A stretch of 64,000 bases of DNA from contig NZ_CP121445.1 in assembly GCF_029689925.1 (NCBI RefSeq), forward strand, positions 430,001-494,000, given 5' to 3'. Position 1 is the stretch's first letter; each line of letters opens with the position of its first letter. The DNA comes from Anaerocolumna sp. AGMB13025. Lineage in GTDB: Bacteria; Bacillota; Clostridia; Lachnospirales; Lachnospiraceae. The translations under genes and the position numbers were made by a program. Below the pieces are notes generated by a model that was not told where the DNA came from, did no database searches, and saw only the letters and a list, made by a program, of their open reading frames with translations. Shown piece after piece: positions 25,945 to 33,985 of the stretch.

Positions 25945-27132
25945 ATGAGTGATTTAAAAGATATATTATATAAAGAGCTGGCGCTCAAATCCAAAGTGAA
26001 TGTAGAAGGTATTAACGTAAAACCGTCTATATTTAAGATACTGGAGCTTGGGACCAAATATCAGGAACAAATCCACGGATTATTTGAAATGGATCATGTA
26101 GACCATGTGGGAACTTTATTTCCTTGCAGTTTCACCTCTCCAACCGGACTCAATTACAACTTTAACTGGGATCCCAGGTCGGAAGTATCTCTTGAGTACC
26201 ATGACAACGAGTTTTATCTGGTGGACCGGGGAAAAGAGCAGTTTCCCATAAAATTCTTCGAACGGCCCTATTATTACGGCTTAAAAACAACGGATGGAAC
26301 GGCTATGTCCCATGTGGCAAGTTTTAATCCCACAGGTACTGTTGGAGTTGCTTACAGCAATGAATGCGCCCTTAAGGATACTGGACTGGACTGCTTATTC
26401 TGCAATGCCAATGCCACGAAGAATACCTATGCGGAGGCTGAGAACATAAAGTGGAAAAATCCAAAGCAGATCGGAGAAACCGTGGCGGCAGCCTATAAAC
26501 ATGATAACGGACAGCATGTAAACATCACCGGAGGTTTTATCCCAGAACGAAGAGAAGTGGATTATTACATTGACGTGGCAGAAGCCATCCAGGAACATGT
26601 AGGAGCAGAAGATTTTAATGGAACGGCAGTAATCGGTGCCCCAAAGGATTTAAGTGTAATTGATAAATATAAGGAAGCAGGGTATAGAACCATAGCCATC
26701 CAGATTGAAATCTGGGATAAAAACATCTTTAAGACCATCTGCCCCGGCAAGGAATCCGAATGCGGCGGCTGGCAGCACTGGGTGGATGCATTAGAATATG
26801 CCGTAGGAGTATTTGGCTGGGGTAAGGTTAGAACCGGTTTTGTATCCGGAATTGAACCCAAGGAGAAAATTTTAGAGGGTGTTGAGTACTTTGCAAAAAG
26901 AGGTATATTAAGCCTTACCAACGCCTGGAATCCCAATCCCGGCTCAAAGCTTGAAGGACACCGGACACCTTATCCGGAGTGGCATTTGGACCTGGCGAAA
27001 AAGACTTATAAAATATTCAAACAAGTAGGATTTACTTTTGAAGAATATTTTGACGTATCACCTTCAGCAGACTTTTTAGTACATGATATATTCAGAATTG
27101 AAGAAGAGAGACTGCCGGTATTTAGTAAATAA
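25945..27132 (+). CDS. Radical SAM-like protein with CX8CX2C motif (paralogue 2)
   Basis: 395 residues, closely similar to paralogue 1 over its length. The cysteines Cys141, Cys150 and Cys153 keep the CX8CX2C spacing (NECALKDTGLDCLFCN). ITGGFIPERRE, IQIEIWDKNIFKTICPGKE and GIEPKEKILEGVEYF are conserved. ATG 25945 follows AGGAGG by 7 bp; an ATG at 25927 overlapping the binding-protein stop has no site. It is the last gene of the first long unit. Having two paralogues in one operon suggests two successive or alternative radical reactions on related substrates, or a heterodimer. Confidence 0.82.
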   Translation: MSDLKDILYKELALKSKVNVEGINVKPSIFKILELGTKYQEQIHGLFEMDHVDHVGTLFPCSFTSPTGLNYNFNWDPRSEVSLEYHDNEFYLVDRGKEQFPIKFFERPYYYGLKTTDGTAMSHVASFNPTGTVGVAYSNECALKDTGLDCLFCNANATKNTYAEAENIKWKNPKQIGETVAAAYKHDNGQHVNITGGFIPERREVDYYIDVAEAIQEHVGAEDFNGTAVIGAPKDLSVIDKYKEAGYRTIAIQIEIWDKNIFKTICPGKESECGGWQHWVDALEYAVGVFGWGKVRTGFVSGIEPKEKILEGVEYFAKRGILSLTNAWNPNPGSKLEGHRTPYPEWHLDLAKKTYKIFKQVGFTFEEYFDVSPSADFLVHDIFRIEEERLPVFSK

Positions 27133-27345
27133 ATCATAAAGGGAGTTGATAAAAAGGCGGATATCTCTGCATCCTGTATGACTTTTACGGTATTTCAGAT
27201 AAACATAAAGAAGATATTAAAAGCAGGAGCAGGCGTACAGGTATACTGACAGAAAAAACGAGAGATAGAAATAACAGAAAGAAAAACAGAATAATAGGAA
27301 AGTGAAAAAACAGAGAAATGAATGACAAAATTTACCTGACGCCAT

Positions 27346-27404
27346 GAAAAAGTTTATGGATTCCGGTCAGGTAATTGACAGCATTACCGGGTAACAATTA
27401 TAAT
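27346..27404 (+). promoter_or_regulatory. Promoter with conserved upstream block, importer 2 operon
   Basis: TTGACA (27375-27380), 18 bp, TATAAT (27399-27404). The stretch from 27346 to the -35 box (GAAAAAGTTTAT.GATTCCGGTCAGGT) matches the block before the nitrogenase-like promoter at 16553-16587, whereas the spacers differ. This pattern points to a shared DNA-binding activator or repressor. Confidence 0.82.
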
Positions 27405-27436
27405 CAACACATGAATTACATATGTATATCATCCAA

Positions 27437-27505
27437 AACTAACCGGATAACTGGAGGTTTTAGAAAGCAGAGGAATAGACTACTCAGCTTTTTAAAACCT
27501 TCTTT
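27437..27505 (+). promoter_or_regulatory. Leader element copy 3 (importer 2 operon, first of a tandem pair)
   Basis: AACTAACC-GGATAACT-GGAGG followed by an AGGTTTTAGAAAGC... stem closing with TTTTTAAAACCT and a weaker T-tract. In the mini-hairpin CCGG-ATAA-CTGG one A-U pair of copy 1 is replaced by G-U, preserving pairing. Confidence 0.75.
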
Positions 27506-27579
27506 GCTGTATAGAAACTAGCAGGGCATATAGGTAGCCTATTCAGAAAAGAATCAGATACAATCGAATAAGAACTGGG

Positions 27580-27635
27580 AACTGACCGGACTACGGAGGT
27601 TTAAAAATGGTGAAACATTTTTAAACCTCTTTTTT
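27580..27635 (+). promoter_or_regulatory. Leader element copy 4 (importer 2 operon, second of a tandem pair)
   Basis: AACTGACC-GGACTAC-GGAGG followed by a perfect 13-bp terminator stem AGGTTTAAAAATG/CATTTTTAAACCT with a 6-base loop and six T. The stem sequence differs from the other copies but keeps pairing and position. It lies 74 bp after copy 3, so a transcript must pass two terminators. Confidence 0.78.
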
Positions 27636-27697
27636 AAAGGTCATTGCGAAATAATACAGTTTTTGTAGGCAATGTTTTTGGCTGAAAGGAGAATGAA

Positions 27698-27784
27698 ATG
27701 CTAAAAAAGCTGATTATGAATGAAGGAAAAAGGAGTTATCTGTGTTACGTTCCAAAACGGCAGGCTGAAAGAAAACATAAATAA
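27698..27784 (+). CDS. Possible 28-residue small protein or leader peptide
   Basis: MLKKLIMNEGKRSYLCYVPKR... is a 28-codon frame with a good ribosome site (AAAGGAG about 7 bp upstream), just after the second leader terminator and 114 bp before the binding-protein start. It is basic, with a single cysteine in YLCYV, and matches nothing I know. It could be a genuine micro-protein, a leader peptide or a chance frame. The strong ribosome site compared with the weak one of the following gene is the main argument for it. Confidence 0.4.
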   Translation: MLKKLIMNEGKRSYLCYVPKRQAERKHK

Positions 27785-27898
27785 AGAAAGGATGCCACTT
27801 AAATATCTTTCAACCTGTTTATTTGGGCAATAAAAGTCATTTGAGCCTATTTTAATATGTGGCAGTATCGTCTTAAAAAGAGTGATACGGTATGTATT

Positions 27899-28990
27899 AT
27901 GAAAAAAAATAAATTAATACTTACTGCGGTAATTTTATTAATATTAAGTTTAGCAATTGGAGCCCTTACCGGATGTTCCGGTAAGACCAATACCAAAGCA
28001 GCTGGGAGCGGGGCGGTTGTGGTCGAAAGCGAGGAAACTGCTGATACCGGGAAGTCTTCAGATACTTCCTCCGACACTGGGGGCAGTGAGCCATTTAAAA
28101 TTAATATTGCCGTGGACTCCGGCACCTTTGCCTATCCGTTCTGGGTAGCACAGAATAAAGGGATTTTAAAGAAATACAACATTGAAGCGGAATTTCAGAC
28201 CTATGCTTATGGAATCGATACCATCAATGCTGTACAGCTAGATCAGGCAGATCTTGGAGAAGCCATGGACTTTGCTGCGGTAAGCCGTCTGGGTGGTGCC
28301 AGTGAACTGCAGTTTATATCCTTTATCGCCGGTAATAAATTAAGCGGCTCAGAGCTTTATGTACTGGATGACAGTATAAAAGAAGTAAAGGACTTAGCGG
28401 GGAAATCTGTAGTGGTCCAGAAAGGTACTGTCAATGAATATATCTGGGCACAGCTTTACGCCCAGTACGGAATCGATCCGGCTTCTGTCAACCCACTGTA
28501 TATCAGCAGTACGGCAGAAGGGCTGGCACTGGTTAAATCTGGTGAAGCAGATGCGATCTGGGCAGGAGGGGATACCAGCGCACAGATTGAAGACCTGGGA
28601 GGAAAGAGTCTGGGGGATTACAGTCTGATCGGATTTGCGCCACAGGGATTTCTAATGCTTAAGAAAAGCTATTTGGAAAAGAATGAAGAGGGAATTGAAA
28701 GACTTTTAAAAGCCTTAAAGGAAGCTGCAGATGCCATTAATTCAGACCAGCACGAAGCTGCCGAAATCATTAAGGATAACTTTAAAATACCGGCGGAGAA
28801 TATTGAGAAAGTTTTAAAAAATACCATATTTGACATCCGGTTTTCCGAGGAGGATTTTAACCAGTTAGACAGTGTTACCAAATGGTCCATTGAAAACAAA
28901 TTAATCAAGTATGATTTTAATGTAAAAGATTATATTTATCTAAATCCATTACAGGCAGTATTTCCGGATACCATCACTTATAAAGAGTAG
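27899..28990 (+). CDS. Substrate-binding lipoprotein, SsuA/NMT1-like (importer 2)
   Basis: 363 residues with a lipoprotein signal (lipobox region GALTGC, then SGK), a short linker and an NMT1/SsuA-like binding domain (KINIAVDSGTFAYPFWVAQNKGILKKYNIEAEF; WAGGDTSAQ). It differs clearly from the importer 1 binding protein, so the ligands may differ. ATG 27899 is chosen because it starts the signal peptide; its ribosome site is weak, and an earlier in-frame ATG (27857) is no better. It is the first importer gene downstream of the tandem leader elements. Confidence 0.88.
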   Translation: MKKNKLILTAVILLILSLAIGALTGCSGKTNTKAAGSGAVVVESEETADTGKSSDTSSDTGGSEPFKINIAVDSGTFAYPFWVAQNKGILKKYNIEAEFQTYAYGIDTINAVQLDQADLGEAMDFAAVSRLGGASELQFISFIAGNKLSGSELYVLDDSIKEVKDLAGKSVVVQKGTVNEYIWAQLYAQYGIDPASVNPLYISSTAEGLALVKSGEADAIWAGGDTSAQIEDLGGKSLGDYSLIGFAPQGFLMLKKSYLEKNEEGIERLLKALKEAADAINSDQHEAAEIIKDNFKIPAENIEKVLKNTIFDIRFSEEDFNQLDSVTKWSIENKLIKYDFNVKDYIYLNPLQAVFPDTITYKE

Positions 28991-29232
28991 CACACTTAAT
29001 AACTTAATTATCTGGGTGATAAGATTCTAAAGATAAGAAGATTCTAAAGATAAGAAGATTCTGAGGCTTATAAAGAATCGCGTGTCTAAAATAATAATAG
29101 GGGGTTGCCGGCAATTACTTATAGTGACGATTCTCTGGTTTGATTATCAGGATTACCAGGATGAAACCAGGTGCGGCAGCAGGTTGCGGGGCAGGGGTTA
29201 CCGGTCATTATGAATAAGGAGGTTACTATTTC
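28991..29232. other. Intergenic spacer with short tandem repeat, binding protein to ATPase
   Basis: 242 bp. A 17-bp unit AAGATTCTAAAGATAAG occurs 2.5 times at 29021-29062. No promoter or terminator is clear. The spacer may lower expression of the membrane parts relative to the binding protein. Confidence 0.5.
29021..29062 (+). repeat. 17-bp tandem repeat, 2.5 copies
   Basis: Units at 29021-29037 and 29038-29054 are identical, followed by the first 8 bases of a third. Probably replication slippage in a non-coding spacer. Confidence 0.85.
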
Positions 29233-30015
29233 ATGGGTGAAACATGGATTAAGATTGAAAATGTATCAAAAAAATATACGGATAATGAATTCGGCACCAA
29301 AGCCAGCCAGAACGTCATCACAGGCATCAACCTGGAAATAAAGAAAGGGGAGTTTCATATCCTTCTAGGGCCCAGCGGGTGCGGGAAATCCACATTATTA
29401 AATATAATTGCAGGCTTTCTTCCAAAGTCCGGGGGAAGCATAACCATAAACGGAGAAGAAATAATTAAGCCGGACAGAGACCGGGGAGTTGTATTTCAGA
29501 ATGCGGATTCTGCCATATTCCCCTGGCTTACGGTCAGGGAGAATGTGGAATACGGATTAAGAATGAAAGGCATCAAAGCAAAAGACCGGAGAGTAATTTC
29601 CGGAGAATATATCAAACTGGTTGGTTTAAACAATCATGAAGATAAATATCCCAAGGAACTATCCGGAGGAATGAAACAGAGAGTCCAGATTGCCAGGAGT
29701 CTTGCAAATGATTCGGAAATTCTGATTATGGATGAACCCTTCGGGGCTTTAGATGCCCATACCCGAAGAATCCTGCAGATTGAACTGGTCAAAATCTGGG
29801 AACAAACCCATAAAACCATAATTTTCGTAACCCATGACATTACGGAAGCAATCTTACTGGGGCAGAGAATCAGTATTATGTCTAAGGCCCCGGAAGCTGC
29901 TATTTATAAGATTTATGAGGTAGACCTGCCCTATCCCAGAAAAATAAACTCTCCGGAATTCAGTGAATTATTCGGGCAGGTACAGGCGCATTTTGATTTT
30001 GGGGTAAACATTTAA
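29233..30015 (+). CDS. ABC importer ATPase, SsuB/NrtD family (importer 2)
   Basis: 260 residues: Walker A GPSGCGKST, Q-loop VVFQNADSAIFPWL, signature LSGGMKQR, Walker B ILIMDEPFGALD and switch histidine in FVTHDITEA. It is the energy module of importer 2 and is paralogous to the ATPase of importer 1. GGAGG lies 11 bp before the ATG, slightly long spacing. The permease gene follows after 22 bp. Confidence 0.94.
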   Translation: MGETWIKIENVSKKYTDNEFGTKASQNVITGINLEIKKGEFHILLGPSGCGKSTLLNIIAGFLPKSGGSITINGEEIIKPDRDRGVVFQNADSAIFPWLTVRENVEYGLRMKGIKAKDRRVISGEYIKLVGLNNHEDKYPKELSGGMKQRVQIARSLANDSEILIMDEPFGALDAHTRRILQIELVKIWEQTHKTIIFVTHDITEAILLGQRISIMSKAPEAAIYKIYEVDLPYPRKINSPEFSELFGQVQAHFDFGVNI

Positions 30016-30037
30016 GACCGGAAAGGAGTAAACTTAC

Positions 30038-30907
30038 ATGGACAGAGTAATTACCGTAAAACAGACGAAACCAATAGGGAAAGAAACAGTAAAAAGAGAA
30101 CCGGGATTCACTTCTCATACCGGTGCTGCACTTTATAAAGCAGTCTGGTATCTGGCGGGAAAAGGAATATTGACCTGGGTGTTTCTCTTTGGAATCTGGG
30201 GGATAGCATCTCTTAATTATACCGTAGATTTTCTTCCAAGCCCGTTAGAAACCATTACAGGTGCCAGAGAAATCATATTGGACGGAACGTTATTTCAATA
30301 TGTGCTTATCAGTTTAAAAAGGGTATGTTTAGGCTGGGGGCTTGGTATGCTCCTTGCAATTCCCATCGGGCTTATTATCGGAAGAATTGAGCTGCTGCGC
30401 CGTATCTTTGAACCTTTTATTGATTTCCTGCGGTTCATTCCGGCCATAGGGTTTCTTACACTGTTTCTTATGTGGTTTGGAGCAGGAGAGAAATCAAAGG
30501 TCATATTGATTATGTATGCAACGGTATTTGTGATACTGATCAATACCATCAGCGGAGTATTAAGCATCGATAAAAACAGGATACAGGCAGCCAGATCTCT
30601 TGGAGCCTCGGAAATACAGATCATTTATTCTGTTCTTATTCCTTCGGCAATTCCTTATATTTTTACTGGAATCCGCTTAGGACTTGGGGGAGCCTTTACC
30701 TCTATTGTGGCAGCAGAAATGCTGGCTGCCAAGGAGGGTATTGGATTTTTAATCTATACCTCAAGGTTATACTTCCGTACGGACTGGATTTTTGTTGGTT
30801 TGCTGACCCTTGGACTTATGGGGTATATCTCAGACCGGCTGATTCGGCTGTTCGGGAAGGTAGTACTGAGGCGGTATGGGATTTATGATAATAAGAAATT
30901 TGATTAA
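30038..30907 (+). CDS. ABC importer permease, SsuC/NrtB family (importer 2)
   Basis: 289 residues. A cytosolic N-terminal stretch of about 40 residues precedes six predicted helices, with the EAA loop AARSLGASEIQIIYSVLIPSAIPYIFTGIRLGLGGAF. It pairs with the ATPase encoded 22 bp upstream. GGAAAGGAG precedes the start. A radical SAM gene follows, repeating the importer-plus-radical-SAM organisation of the first unit. Confidence 0.92.
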   Translation: MDRVITVKQTKPIGKETVKREPGFTSHTGAALYKAVWYLAGKGILTWVFLFGIWGIASLNYTVDFLPSPLETITGAREIILDGTLFQYVLISLKRVCLGWGLGMLLAIPIGLIIGRIELLRRIFEPFIDFLRFIPAIGFLTLFLMWFGAGEKSKVILIMYATVFVILINTISGVLSIDKNRIQAARSLGASEIQIIYSVLIPSAIPYIFTGIRLGLGGAFTSIVAAEMLAAKEGIGFLIYTSRLYFRTDWIFVGLLTLGLMGYISDRLIRLFGKVVLRRYGIYDNKKFD

Positions 30908-31121
30908 TTTATTTCAAAATGAATGATAAAGCATAATTGGCTTAGGAAGAATTCCAAATTAAATGAACGTAATTTCAGTTTGAACTTCTTCCCATGGTTT
31001 AAAATACCGCAAAAGGGCTTCCTGACTGAAAGAGCAAAAGAACTTTTCAGCAGGCAGGTGAAGCCGGACAGTGTTAAAAATTTAACGTGTGCATATGGCA
31101 TGTACAGAAATGGAGGTAACG

Positions 31122-32333
31122 ATGAGTTTAAAAAGTGAGTTATATGAAGAAGTACGTCTGAAAAATGAAGTTAATGTGGAAGGAATCCGGATTACCAGGG
31201 AAGTCAATGACCTTTTAAAAAATGCAGACCTCGGGGAAAAATATCAGGAAGAAGTACATGGTATGTTTGAATATGATAAGGAGCCTCATGCCGGGATTGC
31301 CCATCCGGCAGGCTTCCGTTCACCAAGCGGATTTATATTTCCTTTTAATTCATACCGAAAGTCCAGATTTTCCATCGGGTATGAAAAAGGCTCCTTTATC
31401 CTGACGGAAAATGATCATAAGGTCTTTGATATTGACTTTCTGGAACGGCCCGAATATTACCGTCATAATACAAGTGACGGAGTGCAGATGAAGAACATCG
31501 CTGTCTATAACCAGGAAGGGGTCGTATTTGTAACTTACAGCAATGAGTGTCATCTAAAAGAAAAAGGCCTGGACTGCTTATATTGTAACATCAATGCTAC
31601 GAAGGATACTTATGCCCAGGTAGAGGGAATCACCTGGAAATACCCGAAACAGATTGCAGAAACCGTAAAACTTGCCTATAAGGAACCAGGAAACCATCAT
31701 GTGACTTTAACCGGAGGCTTTATACCGGAACACCGGGAGATGGATTATTATTTTGATGTGGCAGAAGCGATACAGAAGGAAACAGGCTTTTATGACTTTA
31801 ACGGAACCGCGGTAATCGGAGCGCCGGAGGACCATACTATCATTGATCGGTACAAAGAAGCCGGCTATAGGACCCTGGCAATCAATATTGAATTCTGGGA
31901 TAAGAATATATTTAAAAGTATCTGCCCTGGAAAAGAACAGCTTAGCGGGGGCTGGGATAATTGGAGGGAATCTTTAGAACATGCGGCCAAGGTATTCGGA
32001 CACGGCAGGGTACGCTCCAATATCGTAGCCGGTATAGAGCCGAAACGCTCTACCTTAGAAGGGGTTGAATATTTAGCCTCCAAAGGAATTGTCTGCTTTG
32101 CAGGTGCCTGGTGCCCGAATCCAGGTTCGGAGTTGGAAAACCACAGAAGCCCGGAACCGGAGTGGCATTGGGATCTAACGTTAAAAATCGCTGAAATCTT
32201 TCGTAAAAATGGCTTTACCTTTGATCAGTTATACGACTGCAGTGCCTCTGCCAATTCCTGCATCCATGATATATACCGGATAGAATACGGACTTCTGCCT
32301 GCGCTTAAGGAAAAAGAATTAAAAGTTGTATGA
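31122..32333 (+). CDS. Radical SAM-like protein with CX8CX2C motif (paralogue 3)
   Basis: 403 residues, the more divergent third member. Cys143, Cys152 and Cys155 keep CX8CX2C (NECHLKEKGLDCLYCN), and the LTGGFIPEHRE, INIEFWDKNIFKSICPGKE and GIEPKRSTLEGVEYL segments are conserved. The N-terminal domain differs more from the other two (HPAGFRSPSGFIFPF in place of FPCHFTSPSGIVYNF). GGAGG lies 5 bp before ATG 31122; the longer reading from 31089 lacks a site. The 214-bp spacer upstream contains a spurious-looking frame. Its pairing with importer 2 mirrors paralogues 1 and 2 with importer 1, suggesting substrate-matched enzyme and importer sets. Confidence 0.82.
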   Translation: MSLKSELYEEVRLKNEVNVEGIRITREVNDLLKNADLGEKYQEEVHGMFEYDKEPHAGIAHPAGFRSPSGFIFPFNSYRKSRFSIGYEKGSFILTENDHKVFDIDFLERPEYYRHNTSDGVQMKNIAVYNQEGVVFVTYSNECHLKEKGLDCLYCNINATKDTYAQVEGITWKYPKQIAETVKLAYKEPGNHHVTLTGGFIPEHREMDYYFDVAEAIQKETGFYDFNGTAVIGAPEDHTIIDRYKEAGYRTLAINIEFWDKNIFKSICPGKEQLSGGWDNWRESLEHAAKVFGHGRVRSNIVAGIEPKRSTLEGVEYLASKGIVCFAGAWCPNPGSELENHRSPEPEWHWDLTLKIAEIFRKNGFTFDQLYDCSASANSCIHDIYRIEYGLLPALKEKELKVV

Positions 32334-32432
32334 AGCAGAGCAGCAGCTCAGTTCCGAATAATGAAGCAAAATCTAATTAAAATATTGTTTGGATATAAGC
32401 CGCTCAAACCAAATATTTGTTATTACAAAATG

Positions 32433-32477
32433 ATAACTGCAAGAGTCTGGACTAAGTTCCGGGATTCTTGCAGTTAT
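32433..32477. terminator. 12-bp inverted repeat after radical SAM paralogue 3
   Basis: ATAACTGCAAGA (32433-32444) and TCTTGCAGTTAT (32466-32477) with a 21-base loop, between convergent genes. No T-run follows on the plus strand, so its terminator role is tentative. Confidence 0.45.
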
Positions 32478-32536
32478 GCTAATATGGGATCATTAAATTT
32501 AATAAACCTGATTCTCTGCAGCTACAAACAATTCAT

Positions 32537-33436
32537 CTATTCAATCGCATAATTATAATAATTCATAACCGACATTTCTTCAAACCCGAAGGATTTATAT
32601 AAGTTCAAGGCATTTCTGTTTTTGCTCTCCACATCAAGTTCTACATTCGCTATGTTTTTCCCTTTTATAATAGAAAGCGTATTTGAAAAGGCTGATTTAC
32701 CATAACCCCTTCCCCTGAACTCCGGAAGGATTCCAAAGCCGTAGATAAAGGCATAATTGTCCTCATAGTCCACATGAATTTTACCGATGGTCTCACCTTT
32801 TAACTGAATCATATAGATACCATCATGCAGCATGGATTCATCTAACAGGGCAGCTTCACTTTCTTCTGTGGTGTTAAAATGTAGGGCATTTTGTCTGGCG
32901 ATCTCGTTAAGGTCAGATTGATCCGCTGTTTTTAAGGTGATATCTTCATAAGCCGCGAATCCCTTTAACTCTGTTTTCTCAAATAATTTCATGCGGAATT
33001 CAGAAGTTTTATAGCTGCCGCCGGCTTTTTCTATGAACTGATTACCAGAGACTGATTTTTCATCGGTTAATAACAGGACAGTTTCCTGACCGGCACGTTT
33101 TGCTTCCTGTACGGCAAGAGCAAACAGCCGTCCAAATAACCCTTGTTCTCTATATTCCGGATGAGTCAATCCGTTTAGCTCCAATACATTTCCTCCAAAA
33201 TCGCAGATTCCAAGATAGGAGACCAGATTACCGTCATAATAATATAAATATTCGTTGATATTCTTGAGCCGGTCCTTTTCATGCTTAACTACTGTTAATT
33301 TGTAATCCAGTTCCAGTTTCAGATTAGTTTGGTCGTTAGCATAACTAAGTTCCACAAGTTTTTTGATTTGGTCACAATCCCTGCTATCCAGATATTCCTT
33401 AAGGGTGATATAAGGATTGGAAAAATTCGCTGACAT
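32537..33436 (-). CDS. GNAT-family N-acetyltransferase with tandem domains
   Basis: 299 residues with two GNAT halves. The N-terminal half has the acetyl-CoA segment EYREQGLFGRLFALAV (about residue 95), and the C-terminal half has PEFRGRGYGKSAFSNTL (about residue 240), the classic RxxGxG/A motif A. The last strand/helix FGFEEMSVMNYY is typical. The acceptor substrate is unknown. AAAGGAG precedes the minus-strand ATG. It is a single-gene unit, convergent with the radical SAM gene, and has no evident link to its neighbours. Confidence 0.88.
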   Translation of the reverse strand: MSANFSNPYITLKEYLDSRDCDQIKKLVELSYANDQTNLKLELDYKLTVVKHEKDRLKNINEYLYYYDGNLVSYLGICDFGGNVLELNGLTHPEYREQGLFGRLFALAVQEAKRAGQETVLLLTDEKSVSGNQFIEKAGGSYKTSEFRMKLFEKTELKGFAAYEDITLKTADQSDLNEIARQNALHFNTTEESEAALLDESMLHDGIYMIQLKGETIGKIHVDYEDNYAFIYGFGILPEFRGRGYGKSAFSNTLSIIKGKNIANVELDVESKNRNALNLYKSFGFEEMSVMNYYNYAIE

Positions 33437-33985
33437 GTTAATCTCCTTTATAATGATAATATAGTAGTAACTAATTAGTAATTTATCAGTTACAAGATAT
33501 CTTAAAAAAAATAAGCATACTAAGGCGATAAAAACACCTTAGATCTGGGGCTCCAATACTTGTAGTCCTGCATCGTTACATATTTTTATAATAAGATTAT
33601 ACTGTCCGGGGTCTGATGCTGTCAATTAGTATAAAAGCTTTTCCCTGGTTTTTAAAGGCATAAGTTAATAATCGTGAACAATACAGGGGTTCTCCCTTTT
33701 GTAAAGTGACCGGCCAGTTACCTGGTACATCCCTTTCAAATTAACCAGACCGATTACTTTATCCTGTTATCGCGGTCCAGTTATTTGTAAAACAATAAAC
33801 TATGATAGAGGCATAGGAGAGTTTAGAACAGTATTATTTTGTTTTGTCCTATTTTTTGTACCAATAATATGCTATAAACAGTTTTAAATTAATCCTGGTA
33901 AACAATAATTCCCAGACATATATAAAGCAAGTGCTAAAACACCTGTGTTATAGTTTATTTATCAAATAAACCAGGAGGGTATTTT
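33437..33985. other. Intergenic region upstream of the sugar-binding protein gene
   Basis: 549 bp separating divergent genes, with no credible ORF. It includes TTTATTTATCAAATAAA near the 3' end (33953-33969), a small palindrome just before the ribosome site that could be an operator. The promoter assignment is unclear. Confidence 0.35.

Larger units (their letters stand above)
27133..27697. other. Intergenic region with promoter and two tandem leader elements
   Basis: 565 bp between paralogue 2 and the small ORF. It holds the shared upstream block and promoter (27346-27404) and leader copies 3 and 4. The stretch 27133-27340 is purine-rich and shows nothing recognisable. Confidence 0.6.

Noticed and set aside
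15324..27635. ANTAR-type two-hairpin antiterminator for the repeated leaders
   Set aside because: ANTAR targets have two similar hairpins with hexanucleotide loops. Here the first hairpin closes over four bases, the second is a plain terminator, and no ANTAR domain is encoded nearby.
30923..31138. 71-codon frame between permease 2 and radical SAM paralogue 3
   Set aside because: Weak start, no family resemblance, and it runs over the ribosome site of the radical SAM gene.
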